Source: Glandiceps talaboti (Eukaryota > Hemichordata > Enteropneusta > Spengelidae). From it: a DNA stretch of 64,000 bases. The notes under the pieces are model-generated. The model saw only the letters and a program-made list of their open reading frames with translations. It made no database searches and was not told the DNA's origin. Within the stretch, counting starts at the first letter, position 1, and the number at the start of each line of letters is the position of its first letter. A program made the position numbers and the translations under genes. The stretch covers positions 11,734,543-11,798,542 of the forward strand of contig NC_135562.1 in assembly GCF_964340395.1 (NCBI RefSeq), written 5' to 3'. This document shows, one piece after another, positions 18,950 to 32,000 of the stretch.

Positions 18950-19048
18950 TAGACTGTAAGATACGTCGTGTCGCTCCGCTCTTACCGGCCTCCTCTCTGG
19001 TTGACCGATGTGTGAGGGCGCCCTGTCACTGCGTACCTTATAGATTAC
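18950..19048 (+). mobile_element. family A MITE with 8-bp target-site duplication
   Basis: Left TAGACTGTAAGATACGTCGT, right CTGCGTACCTTATAGATTAC. The octamer TCTGATAT stands immediately on both sides (18942-18949 and 19049-19056), which is a perfect 8-bp direct repeat. An 8-bp duplication is typical of hAT-type transposition. The element is non-coding. Confidence 0.8.
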
Positions 19049-20188
19049 TCTGATATCTGAGGCTCTACTTTCATTACAGTTTTGTCATCTTTTGATACTT
19101 GTAATGCATAAATTACTAAGTCACTTGTAGAAAGTAGAAATGTCTCAAGTGTAAAGAGTTAGATAATTAATGAAATCACTCCGTCTGAAAAATATCCGAC
19201 GATTTTAAACATGTATGCTGATTCACAGCGCCCTCTATCATTGTAAAAGGACTATGGTCATTTAAATGAATGTCCAATTATGCTCATTTCTGTCTTTAGT
19301 ATTATACTTGTATTAAATGCTGCTATCAGCTTACATATACGTATGAAATTTGAGGTTATAAAATGTCACCTTGGTAACTAGCATATGATTATAAATCTCG
19401 GATCTAGAGGCTCTGCTGCATTTGACATGTGTTCGAGCATTTCGGAGATATCCTGCAACCGTTTATACGGGAAACCCGTATTGGGATGACATTACATTTT
19501 CCATAATTGCCAAGTACGGAGAGTGTTCGAATCAGGTGCAAATAGCAAATGTCTTCGTGCAAGTGATTTGCTCGTATTAAATTTTCCAGCGGGTGGGGGT
19601 GGGGGTGGGGGTAACATTTGCAATCTTCCAAGGGTGAGCAGGAAAAATGAGATCTGGTCAAAGGAGGGGGCATGTTAGGAAATGCTGCAGTGGGATGGAG
19701 GGCACGTACACATACGAACAGTTTTAAATTACCGATTTTGATCGCGTCACGAAACCTACGTATCGCTCAACATCCTGATTCAACGAGTCTAGATTTGTTC
19801 AATATACATTTTTATAATATATAACAATTTAAAATACAAATTGAGATATGAGATAAAAGATATCGCAAATAAAACAAAATAAATAATTGTATCAAAGTAA
19901 TAAGGCTACTGTGTTATAATTACAAATATCCATGCTTTCTTTTTTGCATGAAACTTGAGTATTATGAAGAAGAGAATTTTTTAGAATTAAGAGCTTCCAT
20001 TTTTTTTGGGAGCAGTGATTGTAACATGAAGTGTAATTACGTTCATACAATGTACAAAATACAGTCCATAGTTCAGTCTATATATAGTTCAGGAAATAGA
20101 AAGCTAGATTGTTTATATCAATTGCTGTATATGTACAGTTTACTGGTTCCAGGTTTACAAGTCAAACAGTGTCCAAGTTCATGTTTGC

Positions 20189-21115
20189 TTATATTAGTAT
20201 ATGTTCATAGTCTGCCCAATGACTGTCTAAACTGTTTTTGAATGAAATGACATCACCAATTGTTACAGCTAACACTATCAGTTTATTCCAAGTGCTGGTG
20301 ATGCGGTTTGAAAAGAAATTGGTACGAGTGGATTTTTGAAACACAAATGTCCGTAGTTTATGGATGACTTCCAGTGGCACTTTGAGTCACATTGGAAAAG
20401 ATGCTTGCCTCACAGAGTATTTACCATGAAGATACTTCCATGCTTCTACCATATCGCCCCCTCATCCTTCTGTATGACATACTGGGAATATCTAAACGTA
20501 CTAATCGTTCATTGTAGCCCATATCCCCCATTACTGCAAGCAATTTGGTGGCTCTCCGTAGCACATTTTCAATTAACTTGACAGAACGTGGTGACCAAAC
20601 GACATTGGCAAATGTGGACGCACGAGGGCAATGAAGAGGGTTTTTTTTCAGCGACTCTTTGTCGAGATGTGTGATTGACCTCCTAATGTAACCCAGGATC
20701 TGATTAGACTTGTTGACTTGTTTCGGTACATGGTTAGAAAATTTCAATTCTGGATGTACAAAACGCCAAGATCTTTTTTCCAATATGGTTGTCTCAAGTG
20801 TAACATGTCAATTTCCACTGCCCATAGTATACTGAATATTTGTGTTGTTATGACCCATTATATGCATAGTCTTACATTTAGAATTCGCCATTTATCATGA
20901 TCATACCATGTCATTGAAATTGTCAATATCATGCTGGATCAAATCACAATCAGCTGAAGTTTGCACTGTTCTGTACATTTTGGTATCATCAGCAGGGACA
21001 GGTAGGTCATTGATGAAACAAATAAATAGTACAGGACCAAGTACGCTTCCCTTGGGAATTCTGCTAGTTACTGGACCATTTCCATGGAGATCCATTTATA
21101 ACAAGATAATATGAT
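20189..21115 (-). pseudogene. degenerate CR1/jockey-like non-LTR retrotransposon reverse transcriptase
   Basis: Read on the minus strand, 21095-20901 gives GSVLGPVLFICFINDLP, then ADDTKMYRTVQTSADCDLIQ. This is the family's RT core, with the segment between FINDLP and ADDTK deleted. Continuing, 20783-20421 gives ELKFSNHVPKQVNKSNQILG, VVWSPR and IENVLRRATKL. 20380-20189 gives FFSNRITSTWNKL and SFKNSLDSHW, the usual C-terminal end. Frames are broken between these blocks, so it is a dead copy. The 5' part (endonuclease) is absent. Confidence 0.8.
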
Positions 21116-21574
21116 CTATATGCTAGGTCGGGTCAGAGGACTTGGACTAGGTCACATCAAGTTAAAATTGTATATACATGTAGGCGATATCGATCAGAAC
21201 ACAACTTATCAATGTGTCAACAGTACTTGTCACATATACTCGACGATTCCAAATTTCATTGTCAGGTGATCGCATAAAGGTGATTACTCGATCCTACAGC
21301 TACATTTGTCACGCAGATCACGACGTCGCGTCGTGGGGATTCTGAAGAAACCTGAAACCTTAGCTGTTATTAAGGTAACGAAACTTCACTGATCAGTACT
21401 GTAGCCTGCGGGGGGGGGGGAACAAGGGGGGCAGCTGCCCCCCCCCCCGAGATTTTGGAAAAAAGCAAGAAAAAAAAGCGACTTTTTGAATACATAGCGA
21501 TGTCATTAAAGTCGTTATTTTCGTAACGATTCCTAGCATGCACGATTAATTTGATGGTTCACTATTAGTGACTA

Positions 21575-22215
21575 CTTATTATTATTATTATTTATTTATA
21601 AACGGCAGTGCATCCATTAAATGGCTTTTCATGCAAATGCAAGATAAAACAAATACAATACAGATTTAAAATACAAATGTACATAACAGACACAAAATTA
21701 AGCTCTGTACAATAATGACCATCTTGAGGAAAGAGTGCAAAGGGCATTAAATTTATGAACTATTTGCAGCGATGGATGCCCTGTATCTGAAGGAACGAGA
21801 GTGGGCTTTCGGAATGTGGAATTTGGTCCTTGTATTGTATTGATGAAACGTATCATTGGTTGAAATAAGTTCAGAAAGGTACGATGGTACTTTGTTAATA
21901 ATACATTTTTTGACAAGTTTATTGAAGTTATGGCGGTTATGTCGCTCTTGAATGGTTGGCCAATTAAGTCTAAGTCTGGCGGTAGTGACATGTTCAGACT
22001 TCTTTAGCCCACATTGGATGCGGACAGCGAAATTAATTATACGTTGCAAGCTGCATTTTAATGTGATACTACAGTTTGAATAAACAGTGTCACAGTAGTC
22101 CAGGAGTGATAAAACTGTAGCTGTGATGATATTCTTGCGAATTTTTTCAGGAATACAACGTCTTGCTCTAGCCAGGGTAATAAGTCGATAACCACAAGCT
22201 CGACGGAGGTAGGCT
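21575..22215 (-). pseudogene. second degenerate non-LTR retrotransposon 3' fragment
   Basis: On the minus strand from about 22210 the frame reads ITLARARRCIPEKIRKNI, then LSLLDYCDTVYSNC, then LQRIINFAVRIQCGLKKSEH and VPSYLSELISTNDTF. These are hallmarks of the region C-terminal to RT in CR1/L2-like elements. After the stop there is about 150 bp of 3' UTR. It ends in a TAAATAA/TAATAATAA run near 21575-21600, typical of a non-LTR 3' tail. The 5' part is missing. Confidence 0.7.
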
Positions 22216-23980
22216 ATATGGTTTGACTACACCGACTCCTCGCTAATGTGTATATTATATCTCTATTGTACGCTGGCAGTATCCTCATGCGGGCTTCGCA
22301 TTTTTTTTCAAAATTAAGGATACCGGATATTTCTTTATATTTTCTGAATAGTACATGTAACAATATACATTTGAATCTATTCCAAATTATATAATATCTT
22401 ATACAGTGGTTACTTGGCTCTGATGATGCATACAAACATGAATTGAGATTAAATTAAGCTGTTGCATATCCAATGTGCACTAAAAAGAATTGAACAAAGG
22501 TTTACGACCATTGGAGTGGGCTGAGCAGTCATTGGGCCATCAAAAGTCTGAAAGTCTTGAAATGTCTTGCTCTTTATTCGGAATTTTTGGAACCAAGGTA
22601 ATTTTCAGGAGAAGTCATTTACCAAGTGCACATCCGCAAAATACCTTTCATACACTGTCTTATTTTCAATGTCTTTCACATTTGGAATTTTCTCCTTCCA
22701 TTCAGTAGCAATCAAGGTGATAATTGTCTTTCTCCCAAAACAAGTTGGAAGGTGTCTGGCTAAGTACCTCCCTGTATAGGTTAGAGCTAATTAGAGAAAT
22801 CTTCTTATGCATGTGAAATCCACATCCTGTGTAAAGTAATCTCGTATTATTGTAGTTGGCTATCACTGATATTTTTATGCATTGTACCATATGATTTTAT
22901 ATCTCCACTGTAGTGTAGGTGACAGAATGGGTGGCTAAAATAATGCTTGAGTTTCATTTGGCGGGGCTTAACATTTTTTTAGAAGAGAGGGTGAGAGGAA
23001 CTACACCATTTGTTTAACCGTAAATTGTGTACATTTCCTAACTGTAGCTATGCAGACAAATTGCAAGAGATAGTATCAAGATGACTGAATCAGTTCTATC
23101 TAAACTCGACCTGAAATATTTTGCTATCTAATTGTTTTATCCTTACATGTCAAGCATTGTGAAAAAATGAAATCGACCTATCTACCCAATGTGATGGGTT
23201 AGGTTACCCGTTGACCAGCATTTTTTATATTCTGTGGCCTTACATATACTATTTAATTGCGTATGCTAAAATATATATTATGTAAATTGCCTGCAAATTT
23301 ATGTAAATTAGCACCTTTATAAATTTTAAATGCATAATTTCACCAAGACAAAGTTCTGCTCCCCCCCCCTTCCCCTGGCAATTTGGTCAGGCTACGGCCC
23401 TGTTGATCATACATGCGTGGAACCCAACATTAATTTAGAACCCGTTATGGCATTATACTTCTAGATAATGAAAATGTACGATGCCATTTTGCCTACAAGA
23501 AAGAATATTAGTCTTTTGAAAGTTAGTATTCGCCCGTTGTACCTGTAGGTGGATCACACGTAATTCGAACACGAACAGCATATAAACAGAGAACTTGAAG
23601 AACAGACGGTAAATAGAGCTTTGAGCCAACCCCGGTTCGCTCGTTCAGTGTAGAATGATATATAGTTAGACGATGGATGTACTCCCTGGTTAAACTGACA
23701 TCAAAGGTTCGTCCATGCTGTAGCTCTGGGAAGGGACGACTTACTCCGTATACAAGCAGGACTGACACAGACACAAAGTACATATTTTACAGACAAATTA
23801 GACCGTGTCACAGCTAGAACATTGGACAGCAGACAATTCAGTTCATACCAGGGTTCAAAGTTCCTCAGGGGTGGGGTGGAGGAGGTGGGGGAGGAGAAGA
23901 CGAATTACAACATGACTTGGTTTTCTGTCATTTCTCTGCGGCTGGAAATGAATATAAAGCAAAATGAGGTCAGGGCAATG

Positions 23981-24208
<228 letters not shown>

Positions 24209-24423
24209 GTTTGCTTGCAAGTCTCATTCTGCTGTTCCTTGTATAATATCTATGTTATGTTTCCTCACTTCAATACACAGAAGTCGGATCTGCTCAATTA
24301 CTGTCTTCTAATTATTTAGTTTTCTCTGTCTTATATTTGCTACATCATACAAGTGTGGTGTTCAAAGCAGTAAGTATGTATTTGCATCATTACAAACAGA
24401 ACGTAAAGTAACGTACGAAGACA

Positions 24424-25857
24424 ATGGAGATCCCAGTTATAGATTTTGAAGCATACGAACTACATCGTAGTAAACCAGACGCAGAAAAGTTGAAACAATT
24501 GGTTTCCGATGTTGACAAGGCATTCCGTGGTAATGGTATTGCTTATATTGTGAATCATGGTGTCTCCAGAGAATTGGTAGGTGTATTCAATAGTAACTTT
24601 GATTAACACTCGTTTAATGCAAAAGATGGGAAAATGTCATGAGTAGGTAAACATTTACCCTGTTGTCGTGTCTTAGCTCCCAGAAATCCACAACAAACTT
24701 ATATCAGATAAGCACTAGCTTTCTATGTACACCCATTCTGTTTGTTAAAATTTAGTTTACAAGTTCTTTACTCAGGTGAAAATCCTTAATTAAAACCACA
24801 CTCCAGTATATTGTTAATGTTAATGTATGTTCTCCTACAACATTACAATTGTCTTATGGCATTGTTAGAACAGTTGATTGCATAGTAGGGATTTCCAGAA
24901 CATCTTGTGATACGTATGACAAATTACGTCATCGGATCGTTTATGAGTTTATATCTAAACACCACGTTTGAATCCACAGTCAATTTAATATGAGTGATGG
25001 TTAAGTATGCTTCAGTCAATAGAATACAGTGAGAACATTTAAGATATGTAGCTTGTGCCCCTTTAACGTCAAGTAATTATTAATGTGTTTTCACCTTTGT
25101 CAGATTGAAACAGGTTTTCGCCAATTCAAGGAATTCTGTGCCCTTCCATTGGAAACTAAGAACAAGTATGCACGGCCTGAGAACGAAATCCATGGCTACC
25201 TAGGATTTGAAAAAGAGAAGTGAGTCGCACAGTTATGATTTCCAATGTTTTTTTTTCGCCGGCACATATTTCTGTTTCCTTTATAAGATTGCAAACTAGC
25301 CGTATAGTACATGGAGTTTAAATGGAGTGTGCCTTTCCCCACATCTGTTTTGATGGTGGGTTTTTGTCACTTTCTCAGTATGTACTCTTTTGCCATGATT
25401 ACACCCAACGATATTGATGATAGATTGTTTGAAACAATGATCATAATTATGAAAACATTTCTAAAACTAACAAAACTTCCATTATACGACGACTAAGCCT
25501 TTATATTTACAAGACACTCATGGTTAGGCATAATGGCCAATAATTGCCACTGGTGGTGTGTTAACATGTTAACATATAATCACAAATTTGTATCTTCTCC
25601 ACTAAGTTATGTAACCAATGTATAGTTATTGTCTATTTATTTTTGACTTGTTAGCTCTTGGGTCATTTGACCTGATGCACTAAACCTATATATGTTTAAA
25701 ACTGAATTGTAAGCAAATATTACGGAAATTGGTTATTTGATAAAAAAATAACCATTGCATGGCATTTTACTGTAATTTATTTTGTTTATTCTCACTTCTC
25801 GTGGAACGATCCTATCATCGTAGTGTGTTTATTAGTGTTATTATTAATGTAAATATA

Positions 25858-25911
<54 letters not shown>

Positions 25912-27184
25912 GTTTTTACTCTCTTTAGAAGTTTCTGATTTTGTAAGTAGTGTTATTTAATTTGAACAACTGCAGTCACCACCGTTTGATATACAGTTGA
26001 CACTCTTGAAATTGAGTGGCTTGGATCGATTAGTTTTTTTTTCAAAACTATTTTCTAGTCTCTCACCGACAACTTTAAATCGTTTTATTTTGTTTTGGCT
26101 GTTAATGTTTACTTGTTATTTGTATGTTTATCTCTTGTGTGGGAAATGAATTTCAATTCTATTCAATTAATTCAATTCAATTCAATTCCAAATTTTAGCT
26201 TCAACCCCGCTGGCCGACCTTTACCTGACCATAAAGAATGCTTCAACTATTACCCTCCGATGAAGAAAGAGGTGATGAGATTTTTATAATCATCAGTGCC
26301 GATCTGACATTTTACGTTATACATTAATTAAAATAACTTGTAAAGAATCCAAGAAATAACCCCATAATAATATACTTATGCTATATACTAGTATTCCCAG
26401 TCCTGTCCAGATAACGTTAGACCAATGGATGTAATAATACTCAAACAGAGTATGAACTGGTTTTACTATATCCACAGATAAGTATGTTTGTTACTTGTCT
26501 GTGTTATATCTAAGAAGTTTGTCTAATCCATTAATTGTTGGCAAATCCAAATATACTAATTTGATTATCATTAGTTATTTAATTATTGATCTCACAAGAC
26601 AGGAACATGCTATTAATCATGCGTATATGGCACTTCATATGATTCTTGCCTTTCCGTTTGTTTTGTTTTGTTTGTTTGTTTGTTTGTTTGTTTGTTTGTT
26701 TGTTTGTTTGTTTGTTTGTTTGTTTGTTTGTTTGTTTGTTTGTTTGTTTATTGGTTGGTTGGTTGGTTGGTTGGTTTGTTTACTGCATCATTCTGTTCTA
26801 TTTCAGCTGATTTATTCTGAAGATATTCAGGATTCAGGAAAAACAATGTTTACCCTTTGGAGCGATATGACTACACTGTATATACGGTTGTTGGAAATCA
26901 CTTCTTTAGCCCTGGATATCGATGTAAGTAGCTGGAATAGCAAAACACATTCCACATGTTCTGGCGAAAATTCGATATGAGTCTATACACATACATTGAG
27001 GGGTATGGGGGGGGGGGTGGGACTTTAAACTGTCTCAAGGAATTAAGTGTAACAACTTTTTCTTTTTGGCGAACATATTTTAGTGCTTGTTTGCTATAAT
27101 TTCTATTTACTAAATATATGTGAAGTTCTGACTTTTGGGTATAGACCCCTAGACATGAATATATGCATCCTGACTGACTGACTG

Positions 27185-27216
<32 letters not shown>

Positions 27217-27295
27217 ACGGACGGACGGACAGACAGACAGACAGACGGGTGGACGGACGGACGGGCGGACGGATGGACGGACGGACGGACGGACG

Positions 27296-27353
<58 letters not shown>

Positions 27354-29074
27354 TACACATACATACATACATACATACATACATACATACATACATACAT
27401 ACATACATACATACATACATACATACATACATACATACATACAACACGTTTTTTTTGAAAACGATCAAAATAATTGTAATGCTAATTCGTCACATCAAGG
27501 TTGAGAAACTGATGAAATTGCATCGAGGTATTACTGACAACAATACCAGCGTGAAGAATAACACAACTGTACGATATGCATTTTACCCTGCTTTGAAAGC
27601 ATCTACTAAACCAAAGGAGCGACAGGTCAGATTTGGTGAGCACACTGACTATGGGTGTTACAGCTTCGTAGTATGCAATGACGTCAGAGGTTTCGAGGTT
27701 AGTGTGGACTTCATATTCGAATTCTTTCTAGCTTAGAACCTTCGCTGTGCCGACCTTGGCTGTATATGTCCTCTCATAATATTGAGAAGACATAGACAAG
27801 ATTAATGCATCGTCGTAAACCACAGCCTCTTTTACGGCATCGTCCAAAACGCGCCGTCAATATTATTATCATCGTCGTTAAATATTTCGCAGTGTCGTGG
27901 AAGAAATGACAGCTCTTATGTGCAAGAATGGATTAACGTAGCGAAGGTTCTGAAGTATATAAAATCACAAAATCCGACAGTATCACTGCAGAACAGTAAT
28001 TATACAAGAATGGGGCCGGGAAATACCTACGTAAATAATTATCAAATATATGTAATTACTCAGAGTGTATAGGTTTTTCTTACCGATAATACACATACGT
28101 AGTTGGACAGTTGGACCAAATAACGACTATTTCTTCAATTATTCAATGCCATCATCTTTTTTACTTTGTAGACGTTTATTTGCCTGGATTGTGTTATCTT
28201 TCGGTGTGTTTTAAGTTCAAGTTGGGCTTAGGTATGAAAAACACCAACTGTCGATCAGAGAAACCAGCTTGGACATATATATGTGCCAACCCGTCAACGT
28301 AGCTTTGGCGTGTAAGCATGTAACAAGTGTATGGTAATTAATGCTATCATAATCTATTAAGTCTTAATAAATTTCAGAAGTCACATTCCAGAACTTGTTG
28401 ATAATTACAACAATACATTTCTTTCTTTTTCAGTTTCAGGACACTTCTGGAGAATGGATACCTGTTCCTCCAAATCCTGATGCTTTGATTGTTTTACCAT
28501 CGAATTGTATTCAGCGTATGACGTCAGATAAATATCGGGCTGTGGTAAGTACTCAACCAATCAAATTGTATTCAGCATATTACGTCAGATAGATACAGGG
28601 TTTTGGTAAACACTCAACCAATCAAATTGCATTCAACGAATCATGGTGTCCGATAAATACAGGGCTGTGGTAAGTATTCAAACAATCAAATTCAGTCTAT
28701 TCAAACTGTCAATATACTCGACCAGTATGCATGGCTGTGGTATACTAGTAAGCCTGTAATGAGCCATACAATGTAATGTTATACATTTTCACTTGTTCAA
28801 ATATAAACAATGTCATCTTCTGACATGTTCTGTTGCTAATAGTAACTATATAACTATTGGTTTATCAGAACATTTGCTTTTTTGCTTTTACTTTTCTCAG
28901 CCTCACCGTGGTGTCTTTGTTGAAGGCCAGGATAGTTACACTGATCGCCTATCAATCAACTTCTTTGGTACTCCCGACAACGATGCCATCCTCGAATGCC
29001 TTGACGGGAGTGGAAAATACAAACCCGTGTCATACTTTGATTACTTGCAAGCCTTGTTTCACGAAAAATACTAA
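24424..29074 (+). CDS. isopenicillin-N-synthase-like 2-oxoglutarate/Fe(II) dioxygenase, paralogue 1 (complete, 7 exons, 313 aa)
   Basis: Exons are 24424-24576, 25104-25219, 26199-26271, 26807-26923, 27500-27697, 28434-28544 and 28901-29074. All phases match. The protein starts MEIPVIDFEAY, the usual N-terminal strand of the DIOX_N domain. The jelly-roll core carries the iron ligands His201 and Asp203 (GEHTDYG) and His258 (PHRGVF). The Arg272-x-Ser274 pair (DRLSINFF) binds the 2-oxoglutarate carboxylate in this family. The length is normal. These enzymes use O2 and usually 2-oxoglutarate to hydroxylate, desaturate or cyclise small molecules. The substrate cannot be deduced. Paralogue 2, with the same exon borders, lies 3.4 kb downstream on the same strand. 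The exon 5 acceptor is weak, with little pyrimidine tract behind a long microsatellite. AATAAA at 29368 may end the transcript. Confidence 0.92.
24763..25075. mobile_element. interspersed repeat family D, copy 1 (about 310 bp)
   Basis: It shares collinear blocks with 52535-52880 and 56935-57260, for example GGCATTGTTAGAACAGTTGA, ATTACGTCATCGGAT and CAGTAATAGAATAC-type segments. It lies in intron 1 of dioxygenase paralogue 1. No coding capacity and no clear inverted ends were seen. Confidence 0.7.
25857..25911. repeat. (TTG)n microsatellite
   Basis: A TTG trinucleotide run in intron 2 of dioxygenase paralogue 1. Confidence 0.95.
26660..26780. repeat. (TTTG)n/(TTGG)n microsatellite
   Basis: TTTG units followed by TTGG units in intron 3, ending about 26 bp before the exon 4 acceptor of dioxygenase paralogue 1. 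Confidence 0.95.
27167..27443. repeat. compound (CTGA)n/(GACG)n/(GACA)n/(TACA)n microsatellite
   Basis: Four consecutive tetranucleotide arrays in intron 4 of dioxygenase paralogue 1. The last, TACA, ends about 56 bp before the exon 5 acceptor (27499), leaving a purine-rich stretch where a pyrimidine tract is expected. Confidence 0.95.
27735..27951. mobile_element. family B element inside a larger inverted repeat
   Basis: AGAACCTTCGCT (27735-27746) and AGCGAAGGTTCT (27940-27951) are perfect inverted 12-mers. They enclose a family B body at 27807-27931 (CATCGTCGTAAACCACAGCC, TTTCGCAGTGTCG, GCAAGAATGG). It lies in intron 5 of dioxygenase paralogue 1. Confidence 0.65.
28497..28690 (+). repeat. 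tandem repeat built from an exon 3' end plus its splice donor (paralogue 1)
   Basis: The last approximately 48 bp of exon 6 plus the donor and about 17 intron bases are repeated twice more in the intron, at about 28565-28625 and 28626-28690, with period about 62 bp. Each copy keeps CAGGG(T/C)TTGG- or GGGCTGTGG-type ends and a GTAAAC or GTAAGT donor-like hexamer. The third copy has a perfect GTAAGT at 28670. Confidence 0.85.
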
Positions 29075-32000
29075 AAAGTGAATATATGTCATATCTTTCA
29101 ACCAACTCGAGAATTAATCAGGCTACAGTGACTATCGGGTTTCTCACTTTTTTAAAATACTAAATTGATATTTCCAATTTCTATTATCGACAATTGTCAG
29201 GCGTTTTGACTAGAAGAGAAGAAGAGGAGAGACTGTATTCTCGCTTACCAGACTCCCCCCTGCAGAGTAGCCCGCCCCCAACGGCGAGAGTTTGGATAAC
29301 CAAGACTACGAGACGGTTTCATTAAGCAAGGGAATGATATTAGTGCTCATTTTGTGAACTTCTTCCCAATAAAACCAGAATTATGTTGTACTAACAATGA
29401 ATGGAATTACTTTTAGTAACTCGACTATCATTTTAACTGATACCATTACAAGAGCATAAAATCAAAACGTGCATAGAATTCGAAGTGCTTGAGATCGTTG
29501 GCAATAATATAACAAGCTGATGGGTCATCTGATAATATACGCAGTGGGCTTTCCTTCTTTCCGGCATCATACTGTTCAGACCACATTCCAAGACTCTGAC
29601 ATTTCTGTGATTTATATTTCTGTTTTTGAAAGCCAGTCCAGCGTTTATATATAAATCATATCTGTTGTTAACTTCACACAATACAAAACTTGTGAGTACC
29701 AAGTTATCGGCGTGTCTAGTTTCTCAGCCACTGAACTGGTATATATCTTCGTGGCTTCATTTCTACAATTGCCAAAGTTCTCCAAGTGACAACACGCCTG
29801 AACAAGCCAGTCAGGATTTAGAGTCTAAATACACAAATGGGGGCAATGACTTCATACCAGTGGAATGGAAAGGATAGACTAATGATAATTCGGTCATTTT
29901 ATAAAAGCTACAATGTCCGTTTAAAAACAGACCCTACACAGGTTCTATGGTTTAAAGTTGTCCAGCAAGCTATTGGTTTGTTTTTTATCATAATTTATTC
30001 GTCGTGAGTCGTGACACCTATTCATCGCAACTATTGACAAGTTTGAGATTATTGACAGATGTCGCTATTCAACTGGGTTTTTTTTTATTGTGCTATGTCA
30101 CATTGACACTTTTCTCATCGATGTTATTACATCACCGGTACCGGTATGTGTGAAACATCTCCGTGCAAACAAATGTATAGTACACCTTGTAACATGCAGT
30201 AATCACATTGACTATTTACCATAAGTTGTTCTTTTGTCATAAGTTTAAAATAAGCGAATGGGAAAGCAATAGAAAACCAGATTTAAACAAAACCATAGGT
30301 GTTTGTTCCTACATATATTGTTGTTATGCAAATTTCTGAGCTATAGGTATCATACATGATGTACCTCTTAATTAGAAAATTAATGATATGAAACTATATG
30401 AAATTTTACCTTGCATATTTAAAATATTACCCCATTATCAAAAAAAAAACATTAATCTCTACGTACATGTTCTATAGCTTGTTGACTTAACTATTAGTTT
30501 TAATGTGATTTGCATAATTAATCATTTTTCGGTAATTAGGCAATATCGTAAGTATGCACCTTCAAATTTCATATAATTTGGCATTTATTAATTTGCCTTT
30601 TAAGAGTTGTATCATGTAGGAAAACTATAAACCAGATGTTATCATTCCAACAATTACTGCAGGAGGAAAAACGTACAGAGTTTGCCCTTACTGAGGGCAT
30701 TCATTTTTTTTTGTATTGATGGACATCCTTGCATAGAATATTAGCCCACAATTGCAAGCGACTGTGGAGCGTTTCAAGAATTACGAATAAATTATATTGA
30801 TAAAAACAACATCAATTCATAATTGCTGTATGAAAAATAAAACATCTCTCTCTTGAAAACACAAAGCTACCGTGTAAACTTCTGTCACAGTGGGCGATGT
30901 GACGTTATTACAAGGTTGCCACTGCACTGATTAGAATACATAACTTTAGCAAAGATTATTAACAATACAGCCGACACATGTGCTTGTTTCCTTTGTTTTC
31001 TAACCAATCAGACTGAACTTTATAAAGTGCTTCACATGTACCTGAAACTTCTATGAGGTGACTAAAATTATCATGATGACATAAGTGGTGTAAACAATAC
31101 ACATACTAACTAACATAAAGTTTAAGGGTCACGTAAGGTCGCATGAAGAGAAAGTTAGTTTCGCACAAGTTGGGCACCGCCAGTGATAATAGTACTGGTA
31201 GTGCAATCTTCTACACATTGGAACCTATCTAGGTAATATACGTGAATATCCCTATTCCTTTGTAAGTCTGTGATTACAAGCAAACAATGCACCTCGCATG
31301 TGTCATCTATTACTTCGAAGTTTGATCATGAGAGATCGAGAGCCGCAACACAAGTCTGTGTAATAATGTTTTCAATGTACTCAAATAGTCAGATAGAGTC
31401 ATATATTTACCACAGGGCACACTGTACATTTTCTATTGCACAAGTGAATACGTTATGAACGTATCCCTTAAGCACAGAGGAAAGTAAGATAATGAAATTT
31501 ATCCAGGTGGCAGATATGGGTGCCTTCACGCCGCGCCGACTCGATTCATGTCCATGATTACGAACAGCGCCCTCTATGACCGTGACTTGATAATAATAAC
31601 AGTTCAGTATTTACGGGGGGGGGGGGGGCAGGAAAGGTGTGGGTCACTTTTAAGCAAATCTGCTCTTTGGGGAGGGCCACATTTTAGAAAACATTTTACC
31701 TTGACTCGTTGAGTTTTTGCCATCCCACCATTGCCACTAGTTCCAAATCCTATGCTGCCACTTGGGTTAGGGCTAGGGTTAGAGATAGATAGGGTTAGGT
31801 ACCATAAAATCAGCCTATATCAATCAAATGCCTCGTGACAACCATATAATGAATTAATTGTCAGTTGTGATGTGAAGAGAGGATCTGAGTGCTGGGTCTG
31901 ACAGGTGTAAAACGGAAACAGTTGGGAAAGCTTGAAAACTAGGGATAAATTGAGGAGATAATGACCTTGGTCCAAACAATTTTGGGAATGTACCAGTCTA

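Noticed and set aside
23523-23783. 86-codon minus-strand open frame with a hydrophobic start
   Set aside because: No recognisable domain or splice context and only one start. It could be chance, and no second line of evidence supports it.
31763-31800. GGGTTAGGG-type patch considered as interstitial telomere repeat
   Set aside because: Only a few irregular units, too short to separate from chance.
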